From Lachnospiraceae bacterium (GTDB lineage: Bacteria > Bacillota > Clostridia > Lachnospirales > Lachnospiraceae), in the NCBI GenBank assembly GCA_029053015.1, contig JAIDHX010000036.1:245998-309997 (forward strand): 64,000 bases of DNA, in the 5' to 3' direction. Of this stretch, positions 36,889 to 45,056 are shown piece by piece (positions within the stretch are counted from its first letter, which is position 1; the number at the start of each line of letters is the position of its first letter). The notes under the pieces were generated by a model. It saw nothing but the letters and a program-made list of their open reading frames with translations, searched no databases and was not told the origin of the DNA. A program made the translations under genes and the position numbers.

Positions 36889-37793
36889 TGCTCAGGGATA
36901 TTACGTTAGGACAATACTATCAGACGGAATCCGTCATACACAGGCTTGACCCGCGCGTAAAGCTGGCCGGCACTGTTGTTTTCATTATATCATTGTTTTG
37001 TTTTCACAATATATGGGGGTATCTGTGCGCGGCGCTGTTTCTGTTTGCCGTTGTGAAGCTGTCAAAGGTGCCCTTTAAATTTATGATAAAGGGTATGCGT
37101 TCCATTATGTTTCTGCTGTTGATAACAGTGGTGTTTAATTTATTTTTGACGCCCGGGGAAACGGTACTGACTATCTGGAAGCTGCATATCACAAAGGAAG
37201 GTATCCGGATTGCCGTGTTTATGGTAATCAGACTGACCATGCTGATTATCGGCTCTTCTCTGATGACGCTGACGACGACGCCCAACAACCTGACGGACGG
37301 CATGGAGAAGGCGCTCAGCCCGTTAAAGCTGTTCCGCCTGCCGGTGCATGAAATCGCCATGATAATGTCCATCGCGCTCCGTTTTATTCCGATTTTGATG
37401 GAAGAGACGGACAAAATCATGAAAGCGCAGATAGCCAGAGGCGCGGATTTTGAGAGCGGCAATATATTTAAGAAGGCAAAGGCGATGGTGCCGCTTTTGG
37501 TGCCGCTGTTTATCTCGGCATTCCGCCGCGCCAACGATTTGGCGATGGCAATGGAGGCGCGCTGTTACAGAGGCGGCGAAGGCAGAACCAAGATGAAGCC
37601 GCTTATCTACAAAAAGCGGGATGCGGCGGCTTATCTGCTCTTGTTTGTATATCTGGCAGGCAGCATTGTGGTGGACAGAGTGCCCAATATGATAGCGAAA
37701 ACGCCTGTGGAAGAGCAGGCAGTTACGACAGAGGGTGCGCTTTCGGAAGTTGATTTGTCCGATTTTGGTGGTCTGGACAACATACAGGATTAA
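36888..37793 (+). CDS. ecfT: Energy-coupling factor transmembrane protein EcfT
   Basis: The 301-residue membrane protein has about five to six helices and the two coupling-helix signatures: ARGADFE after the ALRFIPILMEETDKIMKAQI segment, and AMEARCYRGGEGRTKM. It links substrate-binding S-components to the ATPase pair. The soluble C-terminal tail after the last helix is acidic (VDLSDFGGLDNIQD). No S-component is encoded nearby, as expected for a shared module. Confidence 0.95.
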   Translation: MLRDITLGQYYQTESVIHRLDPRVKLAGTVVFIISLFCFHNIWGYLCAALFLFAVVKLSKVPFKFMIKGMRSIMFLLLITVVFNLFLTPGETVLTIWKLHITKEGIRIAVFMVIRLTMLIIGSSLMTLTTTPNNLTDGMEKALSPLKLFRLPVHEIAMIMSIALRFIPILMEETDKIMKAQIARGADFESGNIFKKAKAMVPLLVPLFISAFRRANDLAMAMEARCYRGGEGRTKMKPLIYKKRDAAAYLLLFVYLAGSIVVDRVPNMIAKTPVEEQAVTTEGALSEVDLSDFGGLDNIQD

Positions 37794-37813
37794 GGAATCA
37801 GGGAGAAAAAGAA

Positions 37814-38554
37814 TTGAAACGCTTTATGCTGACTGTCGCATATGACGGCACTGCTTATGCAGGATTTCAGGTGCAAAAAAACTGCCCGACCATAGAAGGG
37901 GAACTGAATCGCGCCTTGAGCGGGCTGCTGCGGGAGGATATCCGTGTCATCGGGGCAAGCAGGACCGATTCCGGCGTCCATGCCCTCTGCAACGTAGCAG
38001 TATTCGATTCCGACACAACGATTCCGGCAGAGAAGCTTGCCTATGCCCTAAACGCGAGACTGCCGGAGGATATCAGGATTCAGAAGTCCGAGGAGACAGC
38101 GCCGGATTTTCATCCAAGGCACTGCGAGAGCAGAAAAACCTACGAATACCGGATTACGAGAGGAGAGTTCCCCATACCGGTAAAAAGGCTTTATTCCTGC
38201 TTTACCTATCATGCTTTGGACGTGGACAAAATGCGGGAGGCTGCGCTGTATCTGATTGGAGAGCATGATTTTAAAAGCTTCTGCGCGGCGGCAGCCGTGG
38301 TGGAAAGTACGGTGCGGACCATTTACTCCGTCGAGGTAGCGGAGGAGGGCACAGACGTCGTTATCCGCATCTGCGGAAACGGCTTTTTGTATAATATGGT
38401 GCGGATTATAGCGGGAACGCTGATGGAAGTCGGGCGCGGAAGGTGGTCGCCCGAAGCGGTAAAAGAAGCGCTTGCAGCGTGTGACAGAACCAAAGCCGGA
38501 CCCACAGCGCCGGCCTGTGGACTTATGCTGGTAAAATATGAATTTTTTAGTTGA
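37814..38554 (+). CDS. truA: tRNA pseudouridine(38-40) synthase TruA
   Basis: The 246-residue enzyme has the catalytic aspartate D52 in GASRTDSGVHA, plus KTYEYRI and FLYNMVRIIAGTLMEVG. It modifies the anticodon arm of tRNAs. It uses a TTG start (37814) behind GGGAGAAAAAG; the next ATG, at 37826, would drop four conserved residues. The promoter for rplM overlaps its last codons. Confidence 0.95.
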   Translation: MKRFMLTVAYDGTAYAGFQVQKNCPTIEGELNRALSGLLREDIRVIGASRTDSGVHALCNVAVFDSDTTIPAEKLAYALNARLPEDIRIQKSEETAPDFHPRHCESRKTYEYRITRGEFPIPVKRLYSCFTYHALDVDKMREAALYLIGEHDFKSFCAAAAVVESTVRTIYSVEVAEEGTDVVIRICGNGFLYNMVRIIAGTLMEVGRGRWSPEAVKEALAACDRTKAGPTAPACGLMLVKYEFFS

Positions 38555-38579
38555 CAGGTTCGGTTTCATATAATATAAT
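38551..38579 (+). promoter_or_regulatory. Consensus promoter for rplM-rpsI
   Basis: TTGACA (38551-38556), 17-bp spacer, TATAAT (38574-38579): a perfect consensus match that begins inside the end of truA. Confidence 0.9.
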
Positions 38580-38585
38580 ATATCA

Positions 38586-38786
38586 CTGTGGCGGTGTATC
38601 AAAATGTGGAACCAAAGCCCCGGTGACACAGGAGAGAATCGCAGAGACGGAGATGTTTTGAAGGGTTTTATGAGGCAGCCGGACATCTGCCGGGTAAGAT
38701 TCCCGAGAAGCAAAAGAAGGATTCTCAAAAACAACAGGACGGAACACCTGTGGTTTTTGGATTTTACCATGTATGGAGGAAATATC
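38586..38786 (+). promoter_or_regulatory. Leader of the rplM-rpsI operon
   Basis: About 200 nt lie between the promoter and rplM. CTGTGG-containing and ACACAG segments near 38585-38632, CCGG/CCGG near 38678-38697, and AGATTCCCGAGAAGC with GGATTCTC (about 38697-38727) are possible stems, and CACCTGTGG follows. Some Firmicutes regulate this operon through an L13-binding leader; this could be an equivalent, but I cannot match the known motif. The open frame from 38604 is only an extension of rplM without a ribosome site. Confidence 0.4.
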
Positions 38787-39215
38787 ATGAAAACATTTAT
38801 GGCTAGTCCAGCTACAATTGATAGAAAATGGTATGTAGTAGACGCTACAGACATGACATTGGGACGTCTGGCATCTGAGGTTGCCAAGGTTCTGAGAGGA
38901 AAAAATAAGCCGACTTTCACACCTCATATGGATACCGGCGATTATGTTATTATTGTCAATGCAGAGAAGATTAAGGTAACAGGTAAGAAGCTTGACCAGA
39001 AGATTTACTACAGCCACTCCGATTATGTGGGCGGCATGAAAGAGACTACATTACGTGATAAATTAGCTAAGAAACCCGAGCAGGTTGTAGAGCTTGCAGT
39101 TAAGGGCATGCTTCCCAAAGGACCTTTAGGCAGACAGATGTATACCAAGCTGCATGTATACGCAGGACCTGAGCACAAGCACGAAGCGCAGAAGCCTGAA
39201 GTATTGACATTCTAA
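38787..39215 (+). CDS. rplM: 50S ribosomal protein L13
   Basis: The 142-residue L13 has [38 protein letters not shown], and [20 protein letters not shown] near its C-terminus. It is an early 50S assembly protein. GGAGG precedes the ATG at 38787. rpsI follows after 24 bp. Confidence 0.98.
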   Translation: MKTFMASPATIDRKWYVVDATDMTLGRLASEVAKVLRGKNKPTFTPHMDTGDYVIIVNAEKIKVTGKKLDQKIYYSHSDYVGGMKETTLRDKLAKKPEQVVELAVKGMLPKGPLGRQMYTKLHVYAGPEHKHEAQKPEVLTF

Positions 39216-39239
39216 CGGGACTGAAAGGAGGAAATAAAA

Positions 39240-39635
39240 ATGGCTAAATCAGAAAGATACTACGGTACAGGTAGAAGAAAAAAATCCATTGCAAGAGTAT
39301 ACTTAATGCCTGGAACAGGCAAGGTTACAATAAATAAAAGAGATATTGACGAATATTTCGGACTGGAGACCTTAAAGGTTATCGTTCGTCAGCCTCTGGT
39401 AGCTACAGAGACTGTTGGCAAGTTCGACATTCTGGTAAATGTATGCGGCGGCGGTACAACAGGCCAGGCCGGTGCAATCCGTCACGGTGTTGCAAGAGCG
39501 CTTTGTCAGGCAGATGCGGACTACAGACCTGTCCTCAAGAAGGAAGGCTTCTTAACCCGTGATCCTCGTATGAAAGAGCGTAAGAAATACGGTCTCAAAG
39601 CAGCTCGTAGAGCACCGCAGTTCTCCAAGCGTTAA
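39240..39635 (+). CDS. rpsI: 30S ribosomal protein S9
   Basis: The 131-residue S9 has [38 protein letters not shown] and the C-terminal [17 protein letters not shown] tail whose last Arg touches P-site tRNA. AAAGGAGG precedes the ATG. A strong terminator follows. Confidence 0.98.
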   Translation: MAKSERYYGTGRRKKSIARVYLMPGTGKVTINKRDIDEYFGLETLKVIVRQPLVATETVGKFDILVNVCGGGTTGQAGAIRHGVARALCQADADYRPVLKKEGFLTRDPRMKERKKYGLKAARRAPQFSKR

Positions 39636-39661
39636 TTTCACAACAAATAAGAGATTTTATG

Positions 39662-39697
39662 AAACCCTTGAAAATCTGGTATTTTCAAGGGTTTTCC
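39662..39697. terminator. Bidirectional terminator between rpsI and the APH-like gene
   Basis: AAACCCTTGAAAAT (39662-39675) pairs with ATTTTCAAGGGTTT (39681-39694) around CTGGT; T-runs on both strands. Confidence 0.92.
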
Positions 39698-39719
39698 ATA
39701 TGTCTTTTTATATCGGTAT

Positions 39720-40697
39720 TTACCTCTGCAGAATGAGTTCAATAATTTGTAATAATTTTTCTTTGTCTGACTCCATGAAATATAGATAATCCATTACGTT
39801 AGGATATTGGGATATAAGGCAAATGCTGCGGTAATCCTCAATAACACTTTTTTCAAGTTCATTCAATGGATACTCATTAAGGATTATGTTTAGTTCTTCA
39901 TTTTGAGCAGAAATCCATTCGGTGTAAATGACATCTGCATGCTTGGAAAGAAAGTCCTCTTCTTTGATATAACCGTTTGTCTCACAACAGAAGTGATTTA
40001 CATTTACTTCTGTTCCGGACATATTGAAATCGATTAATCCGACAAAGTGATTCTTTTCTACCAATATATTTGACGGATTCAAATCGCCTTGTATTACGCA
40101 TCTCGGTAAATGTTTGTAAATTGCCTGTATTTTTTCCCTTTTTTGTGTATTAAAAGCAACCACTCTGTTTGCAAGGCCGCTCTCACCTATATTTATGAGC
40201 GCATCAACCAATGTGTTTAAGTTTTCCTGTTTTTCATCTATGTCCGTATCTAATGGCGCAAGGTCAATCAAACTCCACATGGAATTTGTGGGAGCCAAAT
40301 CTGTATCCGAATATTGGGCTGACAAAGCGCCGATTGATTTTAATACCTCGGTTCGTACCTGAGTGTGGTCGCATTCACTTTCTTCTTCTGTTGCATAGTT
40401 GAGATAGTTCGACACATAGCATACATGTTCTCCGTAATTTGTGAGATAGGTACCATATTTGCTTTTATATAACAGGGGAGTTAATACGCCTATTGTACGA
40501 TAACGCTCACATAATCTGGATATGGACTGCAACCGTTCCTCAGTAATTGTTGCATTGTTGATTCTCAGTACATATTTATTATCGATTATGACATTCAATC
40601 TGTAATCGTCGAGATTTGTTGAATCTATTACCTTGTATTCATTAACGGAACAAATCCCATAACAATTCAATATTTCCAAAATTTCCTGCTTTTGCAT
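39720..40697 (-). CDS. APH-family phosphotransferase
   Basis: The 325-residue protein has the aminoglycoside/choline kinase fold: an N-terminal lobe with YVLRINN, a catalytic loop IQGDLNPSNI (D205, N210) and a metal-binding LIDFN (D223). Q203 replaces the usual His of HGD. Such kinases act on antibiotics, choline, homoserine or sugar alcohols; resistance should not be assumed. The gene is A+T-richer than its neighbours and stands alone next to the toxin-antitoxin locus. GAGGAG precedes the start. Confidence 0.78.
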   Translation of the reverse strand: MQKQEILEILNCYGICSVNEYKVIDSTNLDDYRLNVIIDNKYVLRINNATITEERLQSISRLCERYRTIGVLTPLLYKSKYGTYLTNYGEHVCYVSNYLNYATEEESECDHTQVRTEVLKSIGALSAQYSDTDLAPTNSMWSLIDLAPLDTDIDEKQENLNTLVDALINIGESGLANRVVAFNTQKREKIQAIYKHLPRCVIQGDLNPSNILVEKNHFVGLIDFNMSGTEVNVNHFCCETNGYIKEEDFLSKHADVIYTEWISAQNEELNIILNEYPLNELEKSVIEDYRSICLISQYPNVMDYLYFMESDKEKLLQIIELILQR

Positions 40698-40788
40698 CCT
40701 TTTTCTCCTCCCGTATTTTTATTGACATTAAAAGATAAGGCATACAACATTCATACCATTTGTCTGGTTCATTAACGGCAATTTGTTC

Positions 40789-40817
40789 TTGAGTTTAGCC
40801 GAGGATTATGCTATATT
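40789..40817 (+). promoter_or_regulatory. Promoter of the antisense antitoxin RNA
   Basis: TTGAGT (40789-40794), 17-bp spacer, TATATT (40812-40817) with an extended -10 TGC directly before it. Confidence 0.65.
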
Positions 40818-40823
40818 ATAGAT

Positions 40824-40920
40824 ACAAAAGAGGAAACAACCGCCCACAAAGTGGTTGACCTCCGAGTATAGCTATATAAGCCTACCTGTACCGTCAAGTA
40901 ACAAGGTAGGCTTATTTATT
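40824..40920 (+). ncRNA. Candidate type I antitoxin antisense RNA
   Basis: A transcript from the promoter at 40789-40817 would start near 40824 and end at the hairpin ATAAGCCTACCT (40876-40887) / AGGTAGGCTTAT (40904-40915) followed by TTATTT. It contains no credible gene. It is complementary to the 3' untranslated part of the toxin mRNA, whose own terminator (CAACC...GGTTG, 40837-40857) lies inside it. This layout is that of known Gram-positive type I pairs such as txpA/RatA. The RNA itself is predicted, not observed. Confidence 0.65.
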
Positions 40921-41011
40921 TGCGCTTGTTGTTCCTATCAATGTAGGCAAGCAGTGCAACAAGAAACGTTCCGAAAAGAATTAACAATGTTAAAACTTCG
41001 TATGTACTCAT
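40916..41011 (-). CDS. Holin-like type I toxin peptide
   Basis: The minus strand encodes a 31-residue peptide: MSTYEVLTLLILFGTFLVA, then LLAYIDRNNKRK. One hydrophobic helix (about residues 6-23) is followed by a short basic tail. MSTYE, FGTF and the YIDR ending are what I recall of the putative holin-like toxin family. GGGAGGTGG lies 6-7 nt upstream of the ATG. This ribosome site can pair with ACCTCCC upstream (arms 41019-41025 and 41041-41047), which would hide it. The peptide would insert in the membrane and depolarise it when overproduced. It is too short for ordinary gene calling. Confidence 0.82.
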   Translation of the reverse strand: MSTYEVLTLLILFGTFLVALLAYIDRNNKRK

Positions 41012-41080
41012 ATACACCACCTCCCTTCTTTTTCAAGATTGGGAGGTCGCCACCCTGCAACACGATTGTTCCTCTCTGAG

Positions 41081-41109
41081 ATTTTAACATATTATTTCTT
41101 TTGTGACAA
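41081..41109 (-). promoter_or_regulatory. Promoter of the toxin mRNA
   Basis: On the minus strand: TTGTCA (41109-41104), 17-bp spacer, TAAAAT (41086-41081) with an extended -10 TGT. A leader of about 63 nt precedes the toxin start. Confidence 0.7.
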
Positions 41110-41180
41110 TTTCTTTTTTAAATTTCATTTCTTTTTGGCTTTATCAAATAAGCAGGTTATCCGCATTTAGGACATTCTTC

Positions 41181-41209
41181 TTAACATTTAAAAACATTTA
41201 GGTTATAAT
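41181..41209 (+). promoter_or_regulatory. Promoter of the NarL-type two-component/ABC operon
   Basis: TTAACA (41181-41186), 17-bp spacer, TATAAT (41204-41209), 26 bp upstream of the kinase start. Confidence 0.65.
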
Positions 41210-41234
41210 ATGACTTAAGAGCTCTGCAACACGA

Positions 41235-42401
41235 ATGGTGATTATTATGGTACATGCAATTTCGGAAATTATAATAATAGTACTGCTGGCGATATTGGGG
41301 CTGTTCCATAGTAAAGCACCGGTATTTTTTATTATGACGGCAGCGGCACTTGTCATACTGATTGCATACCGGTCAGTTTGTGAAGAAAAAGAGAAAAGCA
41401 TTATGATAGCTGCCTCGGTTTTTATGGCGGTGTTTGCGATATTGTCAGGGAGTTTTTCGGGTTTCCTGGTTTTCTTTTTTCTGAAGGATGTAAAAGTTTC
41501 TACGCGTGTATGTATCGGAACGCTGTCGTTTATCTTTGTACAACTGGTGATTTACCAAAACATGCCCATTGCGATGTGTATGCTGCTCACGATTTTTTTG
41601 GTATTTGCGTTTTTGTTTTTAGGCTTTTTATACAGTATCATGGAGCAGACTGAAAAGAGACAAATAAAAGAAAATGAGAGAGTGCTGGCTTCTAATATCA
41701 GCGAAATGCATGAGAGGCGGTTAAACAAACAACTGTTAAGGCAAAAGTATTTGGACGAAAGAAATGCAAGGCTGCTTGAAAGGGAAAATATCAGCAGAAA
41801 TATTCACAATAGCGTAGGACATTCCATAACGGCTGCTATTATGACATTAGATGCTGCCGATATGCTTTATGATATAAAACCGGAGGAAGCAAGAAAGAAG
41901 ATGCAGGATGCAAACGATAGAATCCGTGACAGTCTTGCGTCTATCAGAAGAGCAGTCAGGGTACTGGATGATGACAATGCAGAGCTTACAGCAGGAGAAC
42001 TGAAATCCCAGTTAGATATGATTATTACGGAATTTGGGATGGACACGGGCATAGAGATTCATCAGAATGATAGGGAAATGGCAGACGATATAAAGCTGCC
42101 GCATGATTATGTGGTATTCCTGACCGGGGTATTGCAGGAAGCCTTGACCAACGGTGTAAAGCACGGCGATGCAAGTGAGTTTATGGTTACGCTTTCGGGG
42201 GATTCGGCGCATGTAAAGCTTGCGGTATCGGATAACGGTTATAGTGATTTCAGTGATTTCAATTGCAAGCAAAAAATCGAAAACGGTTTTGGCTTAAAAA
42301 AGATGATTGCATATGCAGAAAAATGTGGTGGAAAAACAAAACTGGAAAATCAGAATGGATTTAAATTGATGGTGGAACTGCCTGTCGGATTTGGAGAATA
42401 A
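41235..42401 (+). CDS. Sensor histidine kinase, HisKA_3 (NarX/DesK-like)
   Basis: The 388-residue kinase has four to five membrane helices in the first 135 residues with almost no extracellular loop, then a coiled-coil linker, the dimerisation motif ENISRNIHNSVGHSITA with phospho-acceptor H191, and an ATPase domain ending in NGFGLKKMIAYAEKCGGK. The N box is degenerate (EALTNGVKHG). Short-loop kinases often sense the membrane or a partner transporter. No good Shine-Dalgarno is seen before the ATG. It forms an operon with the response regulator (5 bp downstream), and probably with the ABC genes. Confidence 0.9.
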   Translation: MVIIMVHAISEIIIIVLLAILGLFHSKAPVFFIMTAAALVILIAYRSVCEEKEKSIMIAASVFMAVFAILSGSFSGFLVFFFLKDVKVSTRVCIGTLSFIFVQLVIYQNMPIAMCMLLTIFLVFAFLFLGFLYSIMEQTEKRQIKENERVLASNISEMHERRLNKQLLRQKYLDERNARLLERENISRNIHNSVGHSITAAIMTLDAADMLYDIKPEEARKKMQDANDRIRDSLASIRRAVRVLDDDNAELTAGELKSQLDMIITEFGMDTGIEIHQNDREMADDIKLPHDYVVFLTGVLQEALTNGVKHGDASEFMVTLSGDSAHVKLAVSDNGYSDFSDFNCKQKIENGFGLKKMIAYAEKCGGKTKLENQNGFKLMVELPVGFGE

Positions 42402-42406
42402 GCAGA

Positions 42407-43078
42407 ATGGAAATGTATAAAGTATTGTTGGTGGATGATGAGAAGCTTTTGCTGGACAGTCTGGAGATTATATTGTCACTGAATGGCATGGAGATAATCG
42501 GTAAGGCAAGTGACGGAAGAGGAGCTTTGCAAATACTGGAGGAAAAAGCTGCGGACTGTGATATCGCGCTTGTGGACCTCAATATGAAGGGTATGGGCGG
42601 CATAGAGCTTATCAAGATTATGAAAGAAAAGTTTGCGCAAGTTAAAATTCTGGTTCTTACGACTTTTTATGACGACAAGTATATTACGGAGGCAATAGCG
42701 GGCGGCGCGGATGGATATCTGTTGAAGGATAGCGGAAAGGATGCAATTCTGGGCGCCGTGACGCAGATTCTGAGCGGCGTTACGGTATTAGACCAGCAGG
42801 TTATGGCGCATTTGGCAGAGCTTATGGCAGCCAATTCCGAAAGAAGAAAGAAGGAAGCGATAGAGGGAAGCAAGGAAGACAACGCTGGTGATATTGCAGC
42901 AGAGCTGACGGGCAGAGAAAAAGAGATATGCGCGCTTATGGTGGAAGGGCTGACAAACAGACAGATTGCGGACAAGCTATACATATCGGAGGGTACGGTT
43001 AAAAACTATATTTCCAATATCTATGACAAAACCGGAATTCATGACAGAGTGAAGCTGGTTGTGGAATTGAAAAGATGA
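42407..43078 (+). CDS. Response regulator, NarL/LuxR type
   Basis: The 223-residue regulator has a receiver domain (acidic D10-D11, phospho-acceptor D57 in ALVDLNMKG, LTTFYDD, LLKDSGKD) and a C-terminal LuxR helix-turn-helix (ELTGREKEICALMVEGLTNR, then QIADKLYISEGTVKNYISNI). It probably controls the transporter genes that follow the terminator at 43089, and perhaps its own operon. Confidence 0.94.
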   Translation: MEMYKVLLVDDEKLLLDSLEIILSLNGMEIIGKASDGRGALQILEEKAADCDIALVDLNMKGMGGIELIKIMKEKFAQVKILVLTTFYDDKYITEAIAGGADGYLLKDSGKDAILGAVTQILSGVTVLDQQVMAHLAELMAANSERRKKEAIEGSKEDNAGDIAAELTGREKEICALMVEGLTNRQIADKLYISEGTVKNYISNIYDKTGIHDRVKLVVELKR

Positions 43079-43088
43079 TTTTGATTTG

Positions 43089-43130
43089 GACTGCGGTCAT
43101 ATATCAATATGACTGCAGTCACTTTTTTTA
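43089..43130 (+). terminator. Terminator after the response regulator
   Basis: GACTGCGGTCATAT (43089-43102) pairs with ATATGACTGCAGTC (43107-43120), with one mismatch, followed by ACTTTTTTT. Downstream ABC genes need read-through or another promoter. Confidence 0.85.
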
Positions 43131-43178
43131 TTTTGCCAGGCAGGATAAAATAAAGTAACAAAAATAAGGAGGCTTTGC

Positions 43179-44339
43179 ATGAAAAGTAAACTATCCGCAT
43201 TAAAATTTGTGCGAAACAATAAAAAGCAGGTATGGGTTATGCTTGTGGCACTGTCGCTGACATTTATGACGATGTACCTTATTAATTTCCTGCTTTTGAC
43301 AACACAGGAGAGTTTTAAGGCATTATTTTTAGAGCAGCCCAAAAGAATTGCTTTTGTCAAGCTCAGTATTGAGACAATGGGCGTAGACCGTGATTCCTGT
43401 TCATCCGACGAGGAATTAAATCAAAAGATTAACGAGACAAGAAACCGCATCATGGATAAGTTGAAGGCGCATGAAGGAATAAGCGACGTCATATACACGC
43501 AATGCTTATATGCCAATTATCAAGGCATAGTCGGTGGTATGGGATATGACTTTCCGCTTTTAGAAGAGAGCCAGATTCCGGGCTTTTTGGAGCACATGAA
43601 TGCAAAACTGATAGATGGCAGAATGCCGGAGGGGGCCGGTGAGATTCTTGTGGATAAAAAAGTTTTTCATAATAAGAAAATGGAAATCGGGGGATATTTC
43701 AATGAATCCACCTATGGGAAGGTATTTAAGGTGGTAGGCGTGCTTGACTCGGATAATCTTATCTGTGTGGGAACGCCGCAGGGATACACCAATTCCGGAT
43801 GGTATATGGTTATTTTGTGTGATGAAGCAAATGCAGATATGGCTAAGGTACTACACGATATTGGGATTGAAACGACAGAATATGATACCCTTTACGACGC
43901 TGTGGATTCGGCAGATATGTATCAGAAAGAGGTAACGAACCAACTGGATGTAGCGATTCTTGCAATTCTGGTTGTGGTAATGATTTTTCTGGCAATCTCA
44001 ATCCTTGTGGCATATGTCTCTTTTATGCGGAGCAGGGTAAATGAATACTGCCTCTATGCATCCATAGGATTTTCCAGAAGAGATATTTATGGCATGATGA
44101 TGAGGGAAATCGGCGCTATCTTTGGAATCAGCATCGTGATAGGGGCAGTAGTCACAATTGGAATTATGGTTCTTATCGGTCATTTTATGTTAGACAGTTT
44201 GGGGCTTGTCTACCGCTATTTTTATCCGGAACACCTGCTTCGCCTTTTTGCAGCATTTCTGGCAATTGTGGGATTTTTACAAATACCAATCATAGTGACC
44301 ATAAATAATATAAAGACAATGGATAAGATGGAAGAATAG
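43179..44339 (+). CDS. FtsX-like ABC transporter permease (first)
   Basis: The 386-residue protein has the MacB-type layout: an N-terminal helix (about 17-40), an extracytoplasmic domain of about 210 residues, and three C-terminal helices in the FtsX domain. The first helix follows a basic stretch (FVRNNKKQVWVM). It likely pairs with the second permease at 45057 around the ATPase. AAGGAGG precedes the ATG. Substrate unknown; antimicrobial-peptide sensing or efflux is the usual reading. Confidence 0.82.
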   Translation: MKSKLSALKFVRNNKKQVWVMLVALSLTFMTMYLINFLLLTTQESFKALFLEQPKRIAFVKLSIETMGVDRDSCSSDEELNQKINETRNRIMDKLKAHEGISDVIYTQCLYANYQGIVGGMGYDFPLLEESQIPGFLEHMNAKLIDGRMPEGAGEILVDKKVFHNKKMEIGGYFNESTYGKVFKVVGVLDSDNLICVGTPQGYTNSGWYMVILCDEANADMAKVLHDIGIETTEYDTLYDAVDSADMYQKEVTNQLDVAILAILVVVMIFLAISILVAYVSFMRSRVNEYCLYASIGFSRRDIYGMMMREIGAIFGISIVIGAVVTIGIMVLIGHFMLDSLGLVYRYFYPEHLLRLFAAFLAIVGFLQIPIIVTINNIKTMDKMEE

Positions 44340-44353
44340 GAGAGAGAGTAAAT

Positions 44354-45019
44354 ATGTTTGAAATAAAAAATGTAAGTATGATATATGATATGAATTCGGA
44401 TGATAAGATGTATGCGCTGGATGATTTTAACCTAAAACTTCCGGACACGGGACTTGTCGGCGTTATCGGACCTTCCGGAAGCGGAAAGAGCACGCTTATG
44501 TACGTGATGTCCACCCTGAAAGCTCCTACAGAGGGAAGTATCGTTTACAATGGTCAGGAGCTTACCGAATTTTCCAACAGACAGAGGGAAAATGTGCGAA
44601 GAAATGAATTCGGGTTTGTGTTCCAGAAGCATTATCTGGTGCCTTATATGACTGCGTTGGATAATGTAATCGTTGCTGCGACCGGTGAAAAAAATGAGGT
44701 AAAAGAGAAGGCAGCAGAGTATCTGAAAGCCTTGGGGATAAAGGAAAGAGAATTTGGCAAACGCCCGTCAAAGCTTTCCGGCGGACAGTGTCAGCGGGTT
44801 GCCATTGCAAGAGCCATGATGAATAATCCGAAGGTGATTTTTGCAGATGAACCAACTGCCTCCCTGGATCACGAAAATGCATTTAATGTGATGAAGATAC
44901 TCAAGAAGTATGCGGAAGAAAGGCTGGTTATTGTCGTAACGCATGACAGATCCATTTTATCGGATGTGGATATACTGGTTGAGATGTGGGATGGAAAATT
45001 GAGCAATGTTGTGCAGTAG
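44354..45019 (+). CDS. ABC transporter ATP-binding protein, MacB/LolD type
   Basis: The 221-residue ATPase has Walker A GPSGSGKST, signature LSGGQCQRVAIARAM, Walker B VIFADEPTASLDHEN and the H-loop VVTHDRS. The A-D-E-P-T-A-S-L-D core is typical of the MacB/LolD/FtsE branch that drives type VII mechanotransmission transporters. It sits between two FtsX-type permeases. Confidence 0.93.
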   Translation: MFEIKNVSMIYDMNSDDKMYALDDFNLKLPDTGLVGVIGPSGSGKSTLMYVMSTLKAPTEGSIVYNGQELTEFSNRQRENVRRNEFGFVFQKHYLVPYMTALDNVIVAATGEKNEVKEKAAEYLKALGIKEREFGKRPSKLSGGQCQRVAIARAMMNNPKVIFADEPTASLDHENAFNVMKILKKYAEERLVIVVTHDRSILSDVDILVEMWDGKLSNVVQ

Positions 45020-45056
45020 GAAGCGGAAAGGTAAGCAGTTGAGGTTGAAAGAAAAG

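Noticed and set aside
39720..40697. Calling the APH-like gene an aminoglycoside-resistance gene
   Set aside because: The fold supports a phosphotransferase, but the HGD motif is QGD and no substrate can be read from the sequence.
40870..40920. A CRISPR array or tRNA in the short hairpin region
   Set aside because: Only a single 12-bp hairpin is present; no repeated spacers or cloverleaf.
40855..41079. A 74-codon plus-strand open frame over the toxin gene
   Set aside because: It is the antisense shadow of the toxin gene and of its leader.
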